Assembly: GCF_003285015.1 (NCBI RefSeq)
Contig: NZ_QMFB01000007.1
Span: 124,001-188,000 of the forward strand
Origin: Paenibacillus contaminans
Lineage (GTDB): Bacteria > Bacillota > Bacilli > Paenibacillales > NBRC-103111
Direction: 5' to 3'
DNA: 64,000 nt
The position numbers were made by a program, and so were the translations under genes. Shown in pieces: positions 7,801-16,562 of the stretch; the stretch's first letter is position 1, and every line of letters begins with the position of its first letter. Below the pieces are notes generated by a model, which saw nothing but the letters and a program-made list of their open reading frames with translations, ran no database searches and had not been told where the DNA came from.

Positions 7801-9459
7801 ATGGTGAACTCATCCAGAGAAAAAGTTTTTGAAACGAGAAGTCTGCATTCCCTAGTAAAGGTGTTTGCCGATGCCGAACTGAACGAAAAGCCGTTCCGGC
7901 GCGCTACCGTTCTGCACAATGAAACTTATGCGTTCCAGGTTGCTTATCGGTCGAACGCTATCTATAAAAATATACAAGTTAAAGCTATATCCGAAATTGA
8001 GGAAGCGATTGTTGTCAGAGAAGTCGGTCTGGCTCCTTCGGAGTTTCCGATGTATGACGGACATGACGGGGATTTGCTTCGCGAAACGCCCGGATTATTT
8101 CCTGATCCTTTGTACCCAATCGGCCCCGACGGCGTTAATGCGCTGCCGAATCAATGGCGTTCGGTATGGGTTTCCGTCGAAGTAAATCCGGAGACGGCTG
8201 CAGGCATTCAAACCATTGAAATATGTTTTGCGATAGAGGACGGTACGGTTCTCGGATCGGAAAAGTTCGAGCTGGACGTCGTGCCGATCTCGCTCCCTGA
8301 GCAGCGCCTGATCCATACGGAGTGGTTCCATACGGACTGCATCGCGAACTATTACGGCGACGAGGTGTTCAGCGACAAGCACTGGTTCCGCGTCGGGCAA
8401 TTCGTGCAAACCGCAGCGAAGCACGGGATGAATATGCTGTTGACGCCTCTCTTTACGCCGCCTCTCGATACGGCGGTGGGCGGCGAGCGGCCGACGGTTC
8501 AGCTCGTCGATGTGGAGAAAGACGGCGATACTTACCGATTCGGTTTCGACAAGCTGAAGCGATGGATCGGGATGGCGGATGCGGCCGGAATCCGGTATTT
8601 CGAATTTTCGCATCTGTTTACGCAATGGGGCGCGGGACACGCACCCAAAATTATGGCGAGCGAGCACGGAGAATATAAGCGCATTTTCGGTTGGGAGACG
8701 GATGCGCACGGCGAAGCGTATAAATCGTTTCTTCACCAGTTCTTGCCCGAGCTTGTGTCGTTTATCGACGGCAACGGTCTTCGCGACCGCAGCTATTTCC
8801 ATGTGTCCGACGAGCCAAGCATGAAGCATCTGGAATCCTACAGAAGCGCGTATGAAACGATCAAGACCCATTTGGAATCGTTCCCGGTCATCGATGCCCT
8901 GTCGGATTATGACTTCTATGAGAAGGGGCTAGTCAAAAATCCGATTCCGGCCAACAATCATATCGAACCGTTCCTCGAGAACGACGTTCCGAACTTGTGG
9001 ACTTATTATTGCTGCGCCCAATATAAACAGGTGGCAAACCGTTTCTTCGCTTTCCCGTCGGTTCGGAACCGCGTGCTAGGACTTCAGCTCTATAAATTCC
9101 GGATCGCAGGATTTCTGCATTGGGGATACAATTTCTGGTATTCGCAGTATTCGAAGAAAGAAATCGATCCGTTCCGCGTTACGGACGCCGGCCAAGGGTT
9201 TCCTTCCGGTGATGCGTTCCTCGTTTATCCTGGCGAAGAAGGTCCGATCGAATCGCTTCGGATGGAAGTGTTCTACGAAGCGCTGCAGGATTTGCGCGCA
9301 CTCGAGCTTCTCGAAAGCAGGATCGGACGCGATGCGGTCATCGGCCTAATCGAAGAAGGACTTGAACAGCCGCTTACGTTCAGCGAGTATCCGAGCGATG
9401 CCGGATGGCTGCTTGACAAACGCGAACAAATCAACGCTATTTTAGCTAAATCCTTATAA
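7801..9459 (+). CDS. DUF4091 protein, putative glycoside hydrolase
   Basis: A 552-residue soluble protein with the DUF4091 architecture: an N-terminal beta-sandwich (about residues 10-160) and a TIM-barrel-like domain with the C-terminal DUF4091 segment around GFLHWGYNFWYSQYS. Such proteins resemble glycoside hydrolases and often occur in polysaccharide loci, but no activity is established. Acidic residues in FHVSDEPSMKHL are candidate catalytic positions. No signal peptide is seen, so it should act in the cytoplasm. ATG 7801 was preferred to ATG 7777 because AAGGAG lies before it. The M24 peptidase gene follows after 36 bases. A candidate ROK operator precedes it. Confidence 0.75.
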   Translation: MVNSSREKVFETRSLHSLVKVFADAELNEKPFRRATVLHNETYAFQVAYRSNAIYKNIQVKAISEIEEAIVVREVGLAPSEFPMYDGHDGDLLRETPGLFPDPLYPIGPDGVNALPNQWRSVWVSVEVNPETAAGIQTIEICFAIEDGTVLGSEKFELDVVPISLPEQRLIHTEWFHTDCIANYYGDEVFSDKHWFRVGQFVQTAAKHGMNMLLTPLFTPPLDTAVGGERPTVQLVDVEKDGDTYRFGFDKLKRWIGMADAAGIRYFEFSHLFTQWGAGHAPKIMASEHGEYKRIFGWETDAHGEAYKSFLHQFLPELVSFIDGNGLRDRSYFHVSDEPSMKHLESYRSAYETIKTHLESFPVIDALSDYDFYEKGLVKNPIPANNHIEPFLENDVPNLWTYYCCAQYKQVANRFFAFPSVRNRVLGLQLYKFRIAGFLHWGYNFWYSQYSKKEIDPFRVTDAGQGFPSGDAFLVYPGEEGPIESLRMEVFYEALQDLRALELLESRIGRDAVIGLIEEGLEQPLTFSEYPSDAGWLLDKREQINAILAKSL

Positions 9460-9495
9460 TATGCAGCCCGGTATGCCAGGAAAGAAGGAAACGAT

Positions 9496-10584
9496 ATGAC
9501 GACTAGATTGGATAGACTGCAAGTTTACATGGAACAGCATGAACTGGACGCAATATTGATAACGCAGCCCAAGCATGTCTATTATTTGACCGGATTGGCG
9601 ACCGACCCGCATGAGCGGTTTCTCGGCCTTGTGTTATCGCAAACGAAGGAGCCGGTGCTGGTCGTGCCGGCGCTTGACGAAGAAGCGGCTCGAGTTGCCA
9701 AAGGTGTCCGGGAAATCGTGACGCATACCGATACGCAAGATCCTTACGCCATTCTCAAATCGATATTACCGACGAAGATCAGCCGTTTCGGTATCGAGAA
9801 GACACATATGACGGTCAGCCGTTTCGAAGCGCTGTCCGCCGCTGCCGGAGCCGAGCAGTACGTCGATATCGACGAGCCTTTGCGCGTTATGCGTCTGATT
9901 AAATCGTCCGAAGAAATCGTCAGGATGAGAAATGCGGTGCGAATTATCGAAGATGTGCTGAGAGAAGGGCTGAAGCATGTCAAACCCGGCGTCAAGGAAA
10001 TCGAGCTCGTCGCTGAGCTGGAGTATCAGATGAAAAAGCTGGGATCGGACGGGCCGTCCTTCGATACGATGGTGCTTGCAGGCGATAAATCCGCTCTTCC
10101 GCACGGCAAACCGGATACTCGCGAAGTGCGGAACGGCGAGCTTCTGCTTTTTGATATCGGCGTTTATGCGGACGGCTACGCTTCCGATATTACACGGACG
10201 TTCGCCGTGGGCGATATTGGCGAAGAGCTGAAGCGCATTTACAATACGGTGCTTCACGCTAATTTGAAGGCGATCGAAGCGGTTAAACCCGGCGTCGCCT
10301 ATGCCGATATCGATCGGGCGGCAAGGGAGCATATAGAAACGGCCGGTTACGGTCCTCAGTTCATGCATCGTCTCGGCCACGGACTCGGCTTGGACGTGCA
10401 CGAATATCCTTCCGTTCACGGTGCGAACCGCGAGAAGCTGCAGGAAGGCTCCGTATTTACGATCGAGCCCGGCATCTATGTGGCAGGACTCGGCGGGGTC
10501 AGGATTGAAGACGACGTGCTCGTGACCGCATCCGGCGTCGAAGTGCTCACCTCGTTTCCGAAGGAGCTTACCGTAATCGGCTAG
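9496..10584 (+). CDS. M24 family metallopeptidase (Xaa-Pro dipeptidase-like)
   Basis: A 362-residue protein with a creatinase-like N-terminal domain and a pita-bread M24 catalytic domain. All five metal ligands are visible: Asp in LLFDIGVYADG and in YASDITRTF, His in HRLGHGLGLDVHE, Glu in TIEPGIYV and Glu in GVRIEDDVLV. The HGLG and HE segments are typical of proline dipeptidases. Length is standard. The ribosome site is AAGGAA nine bases upstream. It follows the DUF4091 gene by 36 bases and is probably in its operon, which is an unusual partner for a peptidase and may simply be read-through. Confidence 0.85.
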   Translation: MTTRLDRLQVYMEQHELDAILITQPKHVYYLTGLATDPHERFLGLVLSQTKEPVLVVPALDEEAARVAKGVREIVTHTDTQDPYAILKSILPTKISRFGIEKTHMTVSRFEALSAAAGAEQYVDIDEPLRVMRLIKSSEEIVRMRNAVRIIEDVLREGLKHVKPGVKEIELVAELEYQMKKLGSDGPSFDTMVLAGDKSALPHGKPDTREVRNGELLLFDIGVYADGYASDITRTFAVGDIGEELKRIYNTVLHANLKAIEAVKPGVAYADIDRAAREHIETAGYGPQFMHRLGHGLGLDVHEYPSVHGANREKLQEGSVFTIEPGIYVAGLGGVRIEDDVLVTASGVEVLTSFPKELTVIG

Positions 10585-10608
10585 TTATCGCCGGATAAAA
10601 TCGTTATT

Positions 10609-10649
10609 AGGTCCGCCGCCTTGATAAGCGATAAGGAGGCGGGCCTTTT
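10609..10649 (+). terminator. Rho-independent terminator after M24 gene
   Basis: AGGTCCGCCGCCTT pairs with AAGGAGGCGGGCCT with one or two mismatches, followed by TTTT. Confidence 0.8.
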
Positions 10650-10706
10650 GCGTGCAACGGAATGGTTGTTTCGTTTACGGTTCCCAGTTTACGGGTAATG
10701 CCGGAG

Positions 10707-10742
10707 GCTCGAACATGGAAGGCGTAAACGCTTGGTTCGAGC
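10707..10742. repeat. Nested hairpin upstream of hrpB
   Basis: GCTCGAAC (10707-10714) pairs with GTTCGAGC (10735-10742), and inside it GGCGT pairs with ACGCT. There is no T run. It could be a leader structure of hrpB or a remnant; function unknown. Confidence 0.4.
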
Positions 10743-10833
10743 GCGAGCCATGACCCGAATGATCACGGGGATGACAACACTTTTCCCTTAGAGTATGATG
10801 GTAATCGAATGAAAGTTAGTCAAGGAGAGAGTC

Positions 10834-13353
10834 ATGCGTCAACTGCCGATTGAACCGGTTTTGCCGGAATTATTACATACGATGCGGACGCGCTCGAACG
10901 CGGTGCTCATCGCCCCGCCGGGCGCCGGCAAAACGACGAGGGTGCCGCTCGCGCTGTTGGACGAGCCTTGGACGTTAGGCCGCAAAATCGTCATGCTGGA
11001 GCCGCGGCGTCTTGCTGCCCGGTCGGCTGCCCGCTTTATGGCGAGCTCTCTGGGTGAAGAGGTCGGGGAGACCGTGGGTTACCGTGTGAGAATGGATACA
11101 CGCATCAGCAGCCGGACCCGTATTGAAGTCGTAACGGAAGGCGTGTTGACGAGACTGCTGCAAGAGGATATGTCGCTGGACGGTACGGCGGTTGTCATAT
11201 TCGACGAATTCCATGAACGCAGTTTGCAGGCGGATCTTGGGTTATCGCTATGCTTGCAGAGCCAAGCCGTATTCAGGGAAGATTTGAAGCTGCTTGTCAT
11301 GTCGGCTACGCTCGATGCGGAGCCGGTAGCGGGTATACTGGGTGACGCGCCGATAGTTCTCAGCGAAGGAAAATCATACCCCGTTGAAACGCGTTATTTG
11401 AACCGAAGCGTTGAGGGGCGTCTCGAGCCGGCTGTCGTTCGGGCCGTTTTGGAGGCGCAGCGCAGCGAGCAAGGGGATATGCTCGTTTTTTTGCCGGGGA
11501 CGGGAGAAATTCGACGCGTTGAGGCGCAGCTTGCAGAACATTCCCTAGGTAAGGACGTAAGCGTTATGCCGCTTTACGGTAATTTACCGCAGGCGGCACA
11601 AGATTTGGCGATTGCGCCATGTCGGGAGGGACAGCGCAAAATCGTGCTCTCCACATCGATTGCGGAAACGAGCTTGACGGTCGACGGCGTCCGCATCGTG
11701 ATCGATAGCGGGTACAGCCGTGTCCCTAAGTTTTCCCCGAAAACCGGCATGACCCGTCTTGAAACCGTTCCGGTTTCGATTGCGTCCGCTGATCAGCGAA
11801 GAGGCCGCGCAGGCCGGCAAATGCCAGGCGTCTGCTACCGTTTGTGGACGGAACGCGATGAGGGCAAGCTTGCATTTCGCAGCGTTCCGGAAATCATCGA
11901 AGCGGATTTGGCTCCGCTTGTGCTTGAGCTGGCCGCGTGGGGAGCGGCAGATCCAATGGAGCTGCAGTGGCTCGACCCGCCGCCGGCTGCCGCATATGCG
12001 CAGGCGCGCCAACTGCTTCGCCAGCTCGGCGCTTTGCAGGAAAACGGAACGATAACGCAGCATGGCCGAAGGATGGCTGCAATCGGCACGCATCCCCGGC
12101 TGGCCCATATGATTTTGCAAGCCATTCCGCTCAAGCTTGGCGGATTGGCATGCGAGCTGGCGGCGCTGTTGAACGAACGGGATATGCTGAACGCTCAATC
12201 CCAGCAAGCCCCTGCCGCCGATTTGCGCCTGCGCGTTGAAGCGCTGCGCGAAGCGATCCGAACGAAGTGGACGGAGCCTCATTATAAGGAAGGTCACCGG
12301 GTCGATATGTCCGTTTGCAGAAGAGCGGCAGCCGAAGCGGAGCAGTTGAAGCGTCAATTCGGTATTGCCGGCGAGAAGGGCGGAGACCCGGAAGCATGCG
12401 GTTTTCTTCTGGCTTATGCTTTCCCGGACAGAATAGCCGGCCGGAAGGAAAATGGGCGGTTCTTACTGCGAAGCGGCAGAGGTGCGGTTTTTGCGGACGC
12501 GCAGCCGTTATCGTCAGAGCCTTATGTCGTTGCCGCAGAGCTATCGGATTTCGGCGCGGATAGCCGTATTTATTTGGCTGCACCGATTCAAGCCGATGAG
12601 CTGATGCGTTATGCCGGCGATCAAATTGACGAGACGAAGCTTATTTTCTGGGATCGTCAATCGAGAACGGTTCGGGCGCGCGTACGGAAATCGATTGGGG
12701 CCATCGTATTGTCGGAGGCGGCATATCCCAATCCGAGCCAGGAAGAAGTTGCGTTAGCGCTGTTGAACGGCATCAGAACGGAAGGGATCGGCATGCTGTC
12801 CTGGACGAAGGCGGCCCGGCAGCTTCAGCAGCGAATGATGTTTATGCACAAGCTGGAGCCGGGGAATTGGCCGGACGTATCCGACACGCACCTCGCTGAT
12901 GAACTTGAGGACTGGCTGCTTCCGCATTTGTACGGACTGCGAAACGGCGAAGATCTGAAACGGCTGCATGTCGCTGATCTGCTGGAAGCGCTTCTGCCGT
13001 GGAGTAAACGCCGCGAGCTCGAAGAGCTAGTGCCTACGCACATCGTCGTCCCAAGCGGCTCGCGTATACCGATCGATTATGGGGATCCGGGCGCCCCTGT
13101 TTTGGCCGTAAGACTGCAGGAGATGTTCGGATTAAGCGAAACGCCCGCCATCGGCCGCGGACGCGTGCCGTTGACCGTGCATCTTCTTTCACCGGCGCAT
13201 CGCCCCGTCCAGGTTACGCGCGATTTGGCCAGCTTCTGGAGAGAGGCGTATTTTGAAGTCAAAAAAGATTTGAAGGGCCGCTATCCCAAACATTATTGGC
13301 CCGACGATCCGACTGCGGCCATCCCGACTAATCGTACGCGCCCGCGGAGCTAG
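10834..13353 (+). CDS. hrpB: ATP-dependent RNA helicase HrpB
   Basis: An 839-residue DEAH-box helicase of the HrpB family, the usual length. Walker A is PPGAGKTTR (Lys33), motif II is DEFHERS, motif III is SAT, motif VI is QRRGRAGRQ. The helicase core is followed by HA2-like and OB-like regions and the HrpB-specific C-terminus (RGRVPLTVHLLSPAHRPVQVTRDLASFW). HrpB function is poorly known; members are implicated in RNA processing. AAGGAGAG lies seven bases before ATG. The gene appears to be transcribed alone. Confidence 0.9.
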   Translation: MRQLPIEPVLPELLHTMRTRSNAVLIAPPGAGKTTRVPLALLDEPWTLGRKIVMLEPRRLAARSAARFMASSLGEEVGETVGYRVRMDTRISSRTRIEVVTEGVLTRLLQEDMSLDGTAVVIFDEFHERSLQADLGLSLCLQSQAVFREDLKLLVMSATLDAEPVAGILGDAPIVLSEGKSYPVETRYLNRSVEGRLEPAVVRAVLEAQRSEQGDMLVFLPGTGEIRRVEAQLAEHSLGKDVSVMPLYGNLPQAAQDLAIAPCREGQRKIVLSTSIAETSLTVDGVRIVIDSGYSRVPKFSPKTGMTRLETVPVSIASADQRRGRAGRQMPGVCYRLWTERDEGKLAFRSVPEIIEADLAPLVLELAAWGAADPMELQWLDPPPAAAYAQARQLLRQLGALQENGTITQHGRRMAAIGTHPRLAHMILQAIPLKLGGLACELAALLNERDMLNAQSQQAPAADLRLRVEALREAIRTKWTEPHYKEGHRVDMSVCRRAAAEAEQLKRQFGIAGEKGGDPEACGFLLAYAFPDRIAGRKENGRFLLRSGRGAVFADAQPLSSEPYVVAAELSDFGADSRIYLAAPIQADELMRYAGDQIDETKLIFWDRQSRTVRARVRKSIGAIVLSEAAYPNPSQEEVALALLNGIRTEGIGMLSWTKAARQLQQRMMFMHKLEPGNWPDVSDTHLADELEDWLLPHLYGLRNGEDLKRLHVADLLEALLPWSKRRELEELVPTHIVVPSGSRIPIDYGDPGAPVLAVRLQEMFGLSETPAIGRGRVPLTVHLLSPAHRPVQVTRDLASFWREAYFEVKKDLKGRYPKHYWPDDPTAAIPTNRTRPRS

Positions 13354-13479
13354 CGAAAAATCCGGCGGACGGAAGATAACCGTGTAAGGCAAAGCTTTTG
13401 AGGGATACTACATGTATACGTTAATAAGGAACGTTCTACATAACGTGCATGCTTATCCGTGAACGATCGGAGGATATTG

Positions 13480-14718
13480 ATGAATACGAGAAACATTGCC
13501 GGATTTTCATTGGCTTTTATGGGAATCGGCTTTATCGCAACGTTATTTTTACCCGATAGTCTATATACGACCTTACTGCAAGGCGGCTTCGAGGCCGGAC
13601 TGGTCGGCGGGATCGCGGATTGGTTCGCCGTTACCGCTTTGTTTCGACATCCGCTTGGCATTCCAATCCCGCATACTTCTTTGCTGCTCAAGAATCGGGG
13701 GAAAATCGTCAACTCGCTTATTTCCGCTATGGAAAACGAGCTTTTGAACAAAGAGAGCATCACGCAAAAGCTGAGCAAAATGAATCTGTTCCAAATCATA
13801 TCTTCGGCTCTAGCAAAGCTTGTTCTGAAAAAAAACGTTCGCAAAAAAACACTGTCTTTCCTGCAAACGGCGCTTAACCAGCTTCCATTGGAACGTTTGG
13901 CGCCCGTAATCCATGCTTATCTTATCCGTTACTTTGAAAACAAGGACATTCAGCCGATCGTCCAGTCCGTCCTTCATACCGCAACCCGCGAAGGGTGGGA
14001 TGAAAAAGCGCTTGATAAAGCGTTGGAGCTGGGCCGGGATTGGGCTGCCAAAAGAGAAACGGAGATTATGCTCGGCAAAATTGCATACGGGAAGCTTAAC
14101 GAACTGCAGGTAGGCGGGTTGATGGGCTTTGCCGTGCAAGCATTCATCGGATTTATGAATGAGGAAAAGCTTGGCGGCATGATTCAAGGCATGCTCATAT
14201 CGGGCTTGCGCGAGCTCCGGCATCCGGACAATCCGTATCGAAACCAGCTTCTGTTTGAATTGAACAATCAGGCGGAGCGCTTGGCGAATGACGAAGCCGT
14301 CATATCCAAGCTTAAAGGGTGGCTTGAAACGAAAGCGGGGAGCGCACAAACCGAAGCGTTCATCTTGGACCGTCTGCAGGACATTCGCGAAGCGATCATT
14401 GCCAAGCTGGCCGAAGACGAACGGAAAGGCGGGCGCTTCGTCATTCAAGCGTTTCGTTTTGGCGTCAATAAAATGAAAACGATGCCCGAGCTGACTGAGC
14501 AGTGGGAAACCGGCTTGCGCGTATTTTTGGTCGATCTTGTCGAGAAAAATCATTTCCGTATCGGCGTGCTTGTCAGAGACAATCTCGATAAGCTGGACGA
14601 TCAAACGCTAGTCCAAATGCTGGAACAAAAAATCGGCGGCGATCTGCAATGGATCCGCGTCAACGGCGCGCTCTGCGGGTTTCTGGTCGGTCTCGTACTC
14701 TCGTTATTTCATCTGTAA
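13480..14718 (+). CDS. DUF445 family membrane protein
   Basis: A 412-residue DUF445 protein, as in B. subtilis YheB/YtxG-type proteins. An N-terminal hydrophobic segment (about residues 5-30) is followed by GLVGGIADWFAVTALFRHPLGIPIPHT, the strongest family motif, then a long helical body and a C-terminal membrane segment ending in GFLVGLVLSLFHL. The two-ended anchoring suggests a membrane-bound protein with a soluble middle. Function is not established. ATG 13480 has GGAGG six bases upstream; the GTG at 13459 has none. Confidence 0.85.
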   Translation: MNTRNIAGFSLAFMGIGFIATLFLPDSLYTTLLQGGFEAGLVGGIADWFAVTALFRHPLGIPIPHTSLLLKNRGKIVNSLISAMENELLNKESITQKLSKMNLFQIISSALAKLVLKKNVRKKTLSFLQTALNQLPLERLAPVIHAYLIRYFENKDIQPIVQSVLHTATREGWDEKALDKALELGRDWAAKRETEIMLGKIAYGKLNELQVGGLMGFAVQAFIGFMNEEKLGGMIQGMLISGLRELRHPDNPYRNQLLFELNNQAERLANDEAVISKLKGWLETKAGSAQTEAFILDRLQDIREAIIAKLAEDERKGGRFVIQAFRFGVNKMKTMPELTEQWETGLRVFLVDLVEKNHFRIGVLVRDNLDKLDDQTLVQMLEQKIGGDLQWIRVNGALCGFLVGLVLSLFHL

Positions 14719-14777
14719 GCAAACTGAAAATGCCGAATTGGAAGACTTTGCGTCATGATATCGCCTAGATCCCGTGC

Positions 14778-14783
14778 TACAAT
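14778..14783 (+). promoter_or_regulatory. Possible -10 box of the riboswitch transcript
   Basis: TACAAT just ahead of the riboswitch. No good -35 hexamer is visible at the right distance. Confidence 0.4.
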
Positions 14784-14791
14784 TGTTCGAG

Positions 14792-14958
14792 TCAGAGGGA
14801 GTCGCCGTTAGGCAGGCTTTCGAAGACAAAAAAAACAGTAGGCCGAAGCTTCGCAGAAGCGCGGGGGAACCCTATCGTTACCGGGGTGAAGCCACGATTA
14901 TGTGGCCGGGTGTTTACTCTTTGACCCGAATCCGTCAGCTAACCTCGCAGGCCGGGAA
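14792..14958 (+). ncRNA. c-di-AMP riboswitch (ydaO-yuaA type)
   Basis: The leader of the CAP-domain gene carries the ordered conserved blocks of the ydaO-yuaA element: GCGGGGGAACC at about 14861, GGGGTGAA at about 14882, and CCCGAATCCGTCAGCTAACC at about 14926. These aptamers bind c-di-AMP and usually turn off genes for cell-wall hydrolases, osmolyte and potassium transport. The element ends about 20 bases before the start codon. No separate terminator hairpin is obvious, so control may act on the ribosome site GGAG at 14961. The boundaries are approximate. Confidence 0.9.
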
Positions 14959-14975
14959 AAGGAGAACATTATATC

Positions 14976-15713
14976 ATGATGCAACGCTTCAAGAAAGTCG
15001 CTATGACAGGTATTCTCGTATTGGGTCCGATCGTCGGTGCCGGAGCGGCTTCCGCAGCTCCATGCAATATTACGGATATCATTTCTCAGCCTAATGCAGG
15101 CCAGCAATACGGCATCGATTTGTCAAAATTGCTTCAAGGAAATCAGCAGTACGGCAACATGAACCTGAACGACCTTATTGCAAAGCTGGGCGTTAAGGCG
15201 CCGGACAACACAGGTAAACCGAGCACGGGCGGAAACGCCGGATCGGGATCGGCCGGCAGCGGCGCAGGTACAGGATCGCAAACAGGCGGCAATGCAGGCA
15301 ACGCAGGAGGCTCGCAAGCGGGCTCCGGCACGAACGCTTCGCAATCCGCTTACGCTAGCCAAGTTGTCGATCTAGTCAATCAAGAGCGCGCCAAATCAGG
15401 ACTGAAGCCGCTCGCGAGCGATAGCGCTTTGGCAGCAATGGCCATGGACAAAGCGAAGGACATGTATACGAAAAACTACTTTGATCATAATTCTCCGACA
15501 TACGGCTCGCCGTTCGATATGATGAGATCTTACGGCATTAACTACTCGTATGCAGGCGAAAACATCGCCAAAGGACAACGTTCGCCGCAGGATGTTATGA
15601 ATGCATGGATGAACAGCGCCGGGCACCGTCAAAACATTATGAGCCCTAACTTTACGAAAATCGGCGTCGCTTATTACAACGGCGTATGGGTACAAGAATT
15701 TATCGCGAACTAA
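14976..15713 (+). CDS. Secreted CAP-domain protein (YkwD-like)
   Basis: A 245-residue secreted protein: signal peptide (1-29, ending near ASAAP), a short conserved region, a Gly/Ser/Ala-rich low-complexity linker (about 80-122), and a CAP (SCP/PR1) domain to the end. The CAP signatures are present: NQERAKSGLKPL, DHNSPTYGSPFDMM, YAGENIAKG, AWMNSAGHRQNIMSPNFTKIGV. CAP proteins of this kind occur in spore-formers and their molecular role is unsettled. Two adjacent ATGs are possible starts; AAAAGGAG lies upstream. The c-di-AMP riboswitch implies repression when c-di-AMP is high, in line with cell-envelope function. Confidence 0.9.
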   Translation: MMQRFKKVAMTGILVLGPIVGAGAASAAPCNITDIISQPNAGQQYGIDLSKLLQGNQQYGNMNLNDLIAKLGVKAPDNTGKPSTGGNAGSGSAGSGAGTGSQTGGNAGNAGGSQAGSGTNASQSAYASQVVDLVNQERAKSGLKPLASDSALAAMAMDKAKDMYTKNYFDHNSPTYGSPFDMMRSYGINYSYAGENIAKGQRSPQDVMNAWMNSAGHRQNIMSPNFTKIGVAYYNGVWVQEFIAN

Positions 15714-15753
15714 TGCTTAGGATCCCCTTTACAGCATCGCATTATTCGGAACG

Positions 15754-15795
15754 AAAAACGCAGTCATCGACCATCGGTCGAGGCTGCGTTTTTTT
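15754..15795 (+). terminator. Rho-independent terminator after CAP gene
   Basis: AACGCAGTCATCGA pairs imperfectly with CGGTCGAGGCTGCGTT and ends in a run of T. Confidence 0.85.
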
Positions 15796-15820
15796 GTTGT
15801 CTTTATACAAGGCTCAGCCA

Positions 15821-15906
15821 GAATTTATATGTTTCACAATTACTTAAGCCTGATATTTCATCGGTAAACGCGTCTGTCCTTAAGGACGGCGAAGCCGTTT
15901 ATCCTT
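15821..15906. repeat. Dispersed intergenic repeat, copy A
   Basis: Starts with GAATTTATATGTTTCAC, has a variable middle, then CGGTAAACGCG and a terminal block AGGACGGCGAAGCCG...TATCCTT (15883-15906) that can fold on itself. The 5' part recurs at 21659 and the 3' part at 22504. Confidence 0.65.
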
Positions 15907-15969
15907 GCATCGGAGGTTTGCCGTTCCGGGTATTTCATTTTTGGCGTAAATAAAAATTTGCAGGGAAGG

Positions 15970-15996
15970 TGTAACCTTTTGACGATTTCGGACGAA
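15970..15996 (+). promoter_or_regulatory. ECF-type promoter of the sigma operon
   Basis: TGTAACC (15970-15976) and CGAA (15993-15996) with 17 bases between AAC and CGA, the layout of B. subtilis ECF (SigX/SigW/SigY-class) promoters. It lies 33 bases before the sigma gene, suggesting autoregulation. Confidence 0.55.
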
Positions 15997-16028
15997 TAAT
16001 AAGTAGTTAGGAAGAAGGGAGGGACAAG

Positions 16029-16559
16029 ATGGACGAAGAACAGCAATGGATAAAGCTGTTTTTGCAAGGCGACGACGCGGGCTTCGAACATCTTGTTCTG
16101 AAATATCGCCAAAGCGCGATTTCGTTCGGGCAGCAATTCGTCAAGGATTATTACATCGCCGAGGATATCGCGCAGGAATCCTTCGCCGAGATTTACGTAC
16201 ACCGCGCGCGGTTTAATCCGGCCTATAAGTTTAAGCCGTATCTGTATACCGTTATCCGCAACAAATGCGTGGATTACGCCCGTAAACATGCCCGCTTCAA
16301 ACATGTGGAGCTGGAAAGCGAAATTGTCGCAACCCGCTCCGCTGAGGAAGCCGTCCTGCAGCAGGAGAAGCGGACGTTTCTGCAGGACAAGCTTTTGATG
16401 CTCAAAGAGGATTACCGAACGGCGATACATCTGATCGATCTCGAACAATTTTCCTATAAGGAAGCGGCCGACGTCATGGGAAAAAACGTTATGCAGATGA
16501 AAATCCTCATTTACCGCGCCCGGCAAAAAATGAAGCGATATTTGGAACAGGAGGGATAA
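16029..16559 (+). CDS. ECF sigma factor (SigY-like operon)
   Basis: A 176-residue ECF sigma factor with region 2 (QFVKDYYIAEDIAQESFAEIYVH, then KPYLYTVIRNKCVDYARK) and region 4 (FLQDKLLMLKEDYRTAIHLIDLEQFSYKEAADVMGK and a final helix). GGGAGGG precedes the ATG. It is followed after three bases by a small membrane protein and then ABC-2 transporter genes. This order matches B. subtilis sigY-yxlC-...-yxlF-yxlG, so the next gene is probably the anti-sigma-like partner. The promoter at 15970 suggests positive autoregulation. The inducing signal is unknown; the SigY name rests on gene order. Confidence 0.85.
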   Translation: MDEEQQWIKLFLQGDDAGFEHLVLKYRQSAISFGQQFVKDYYIAEDIAQESFAEIYVHRARFNPAYKFKPYLYTVIRNKCVDYARKHARFKHVELESEIVATRSAEEAVLQQEKRTFLQDKLLMLKEDYRTAIHLIDLEQFSYKEAADVMGKNVMQMKILIYRARQKMKRYLEQEG

Positions 16560-16562
16560 GCG

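Larger units (their letters stand above)
15714..16028. other. Intergenic region before the sigma factor gene
   Basis: These 315 bases contain no gene. They hold the CAP-gene terminator (15754-15795), a dispersed repeat (15821-15906) and the ECF promoter (15970-15996). Confidence 0.6.
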
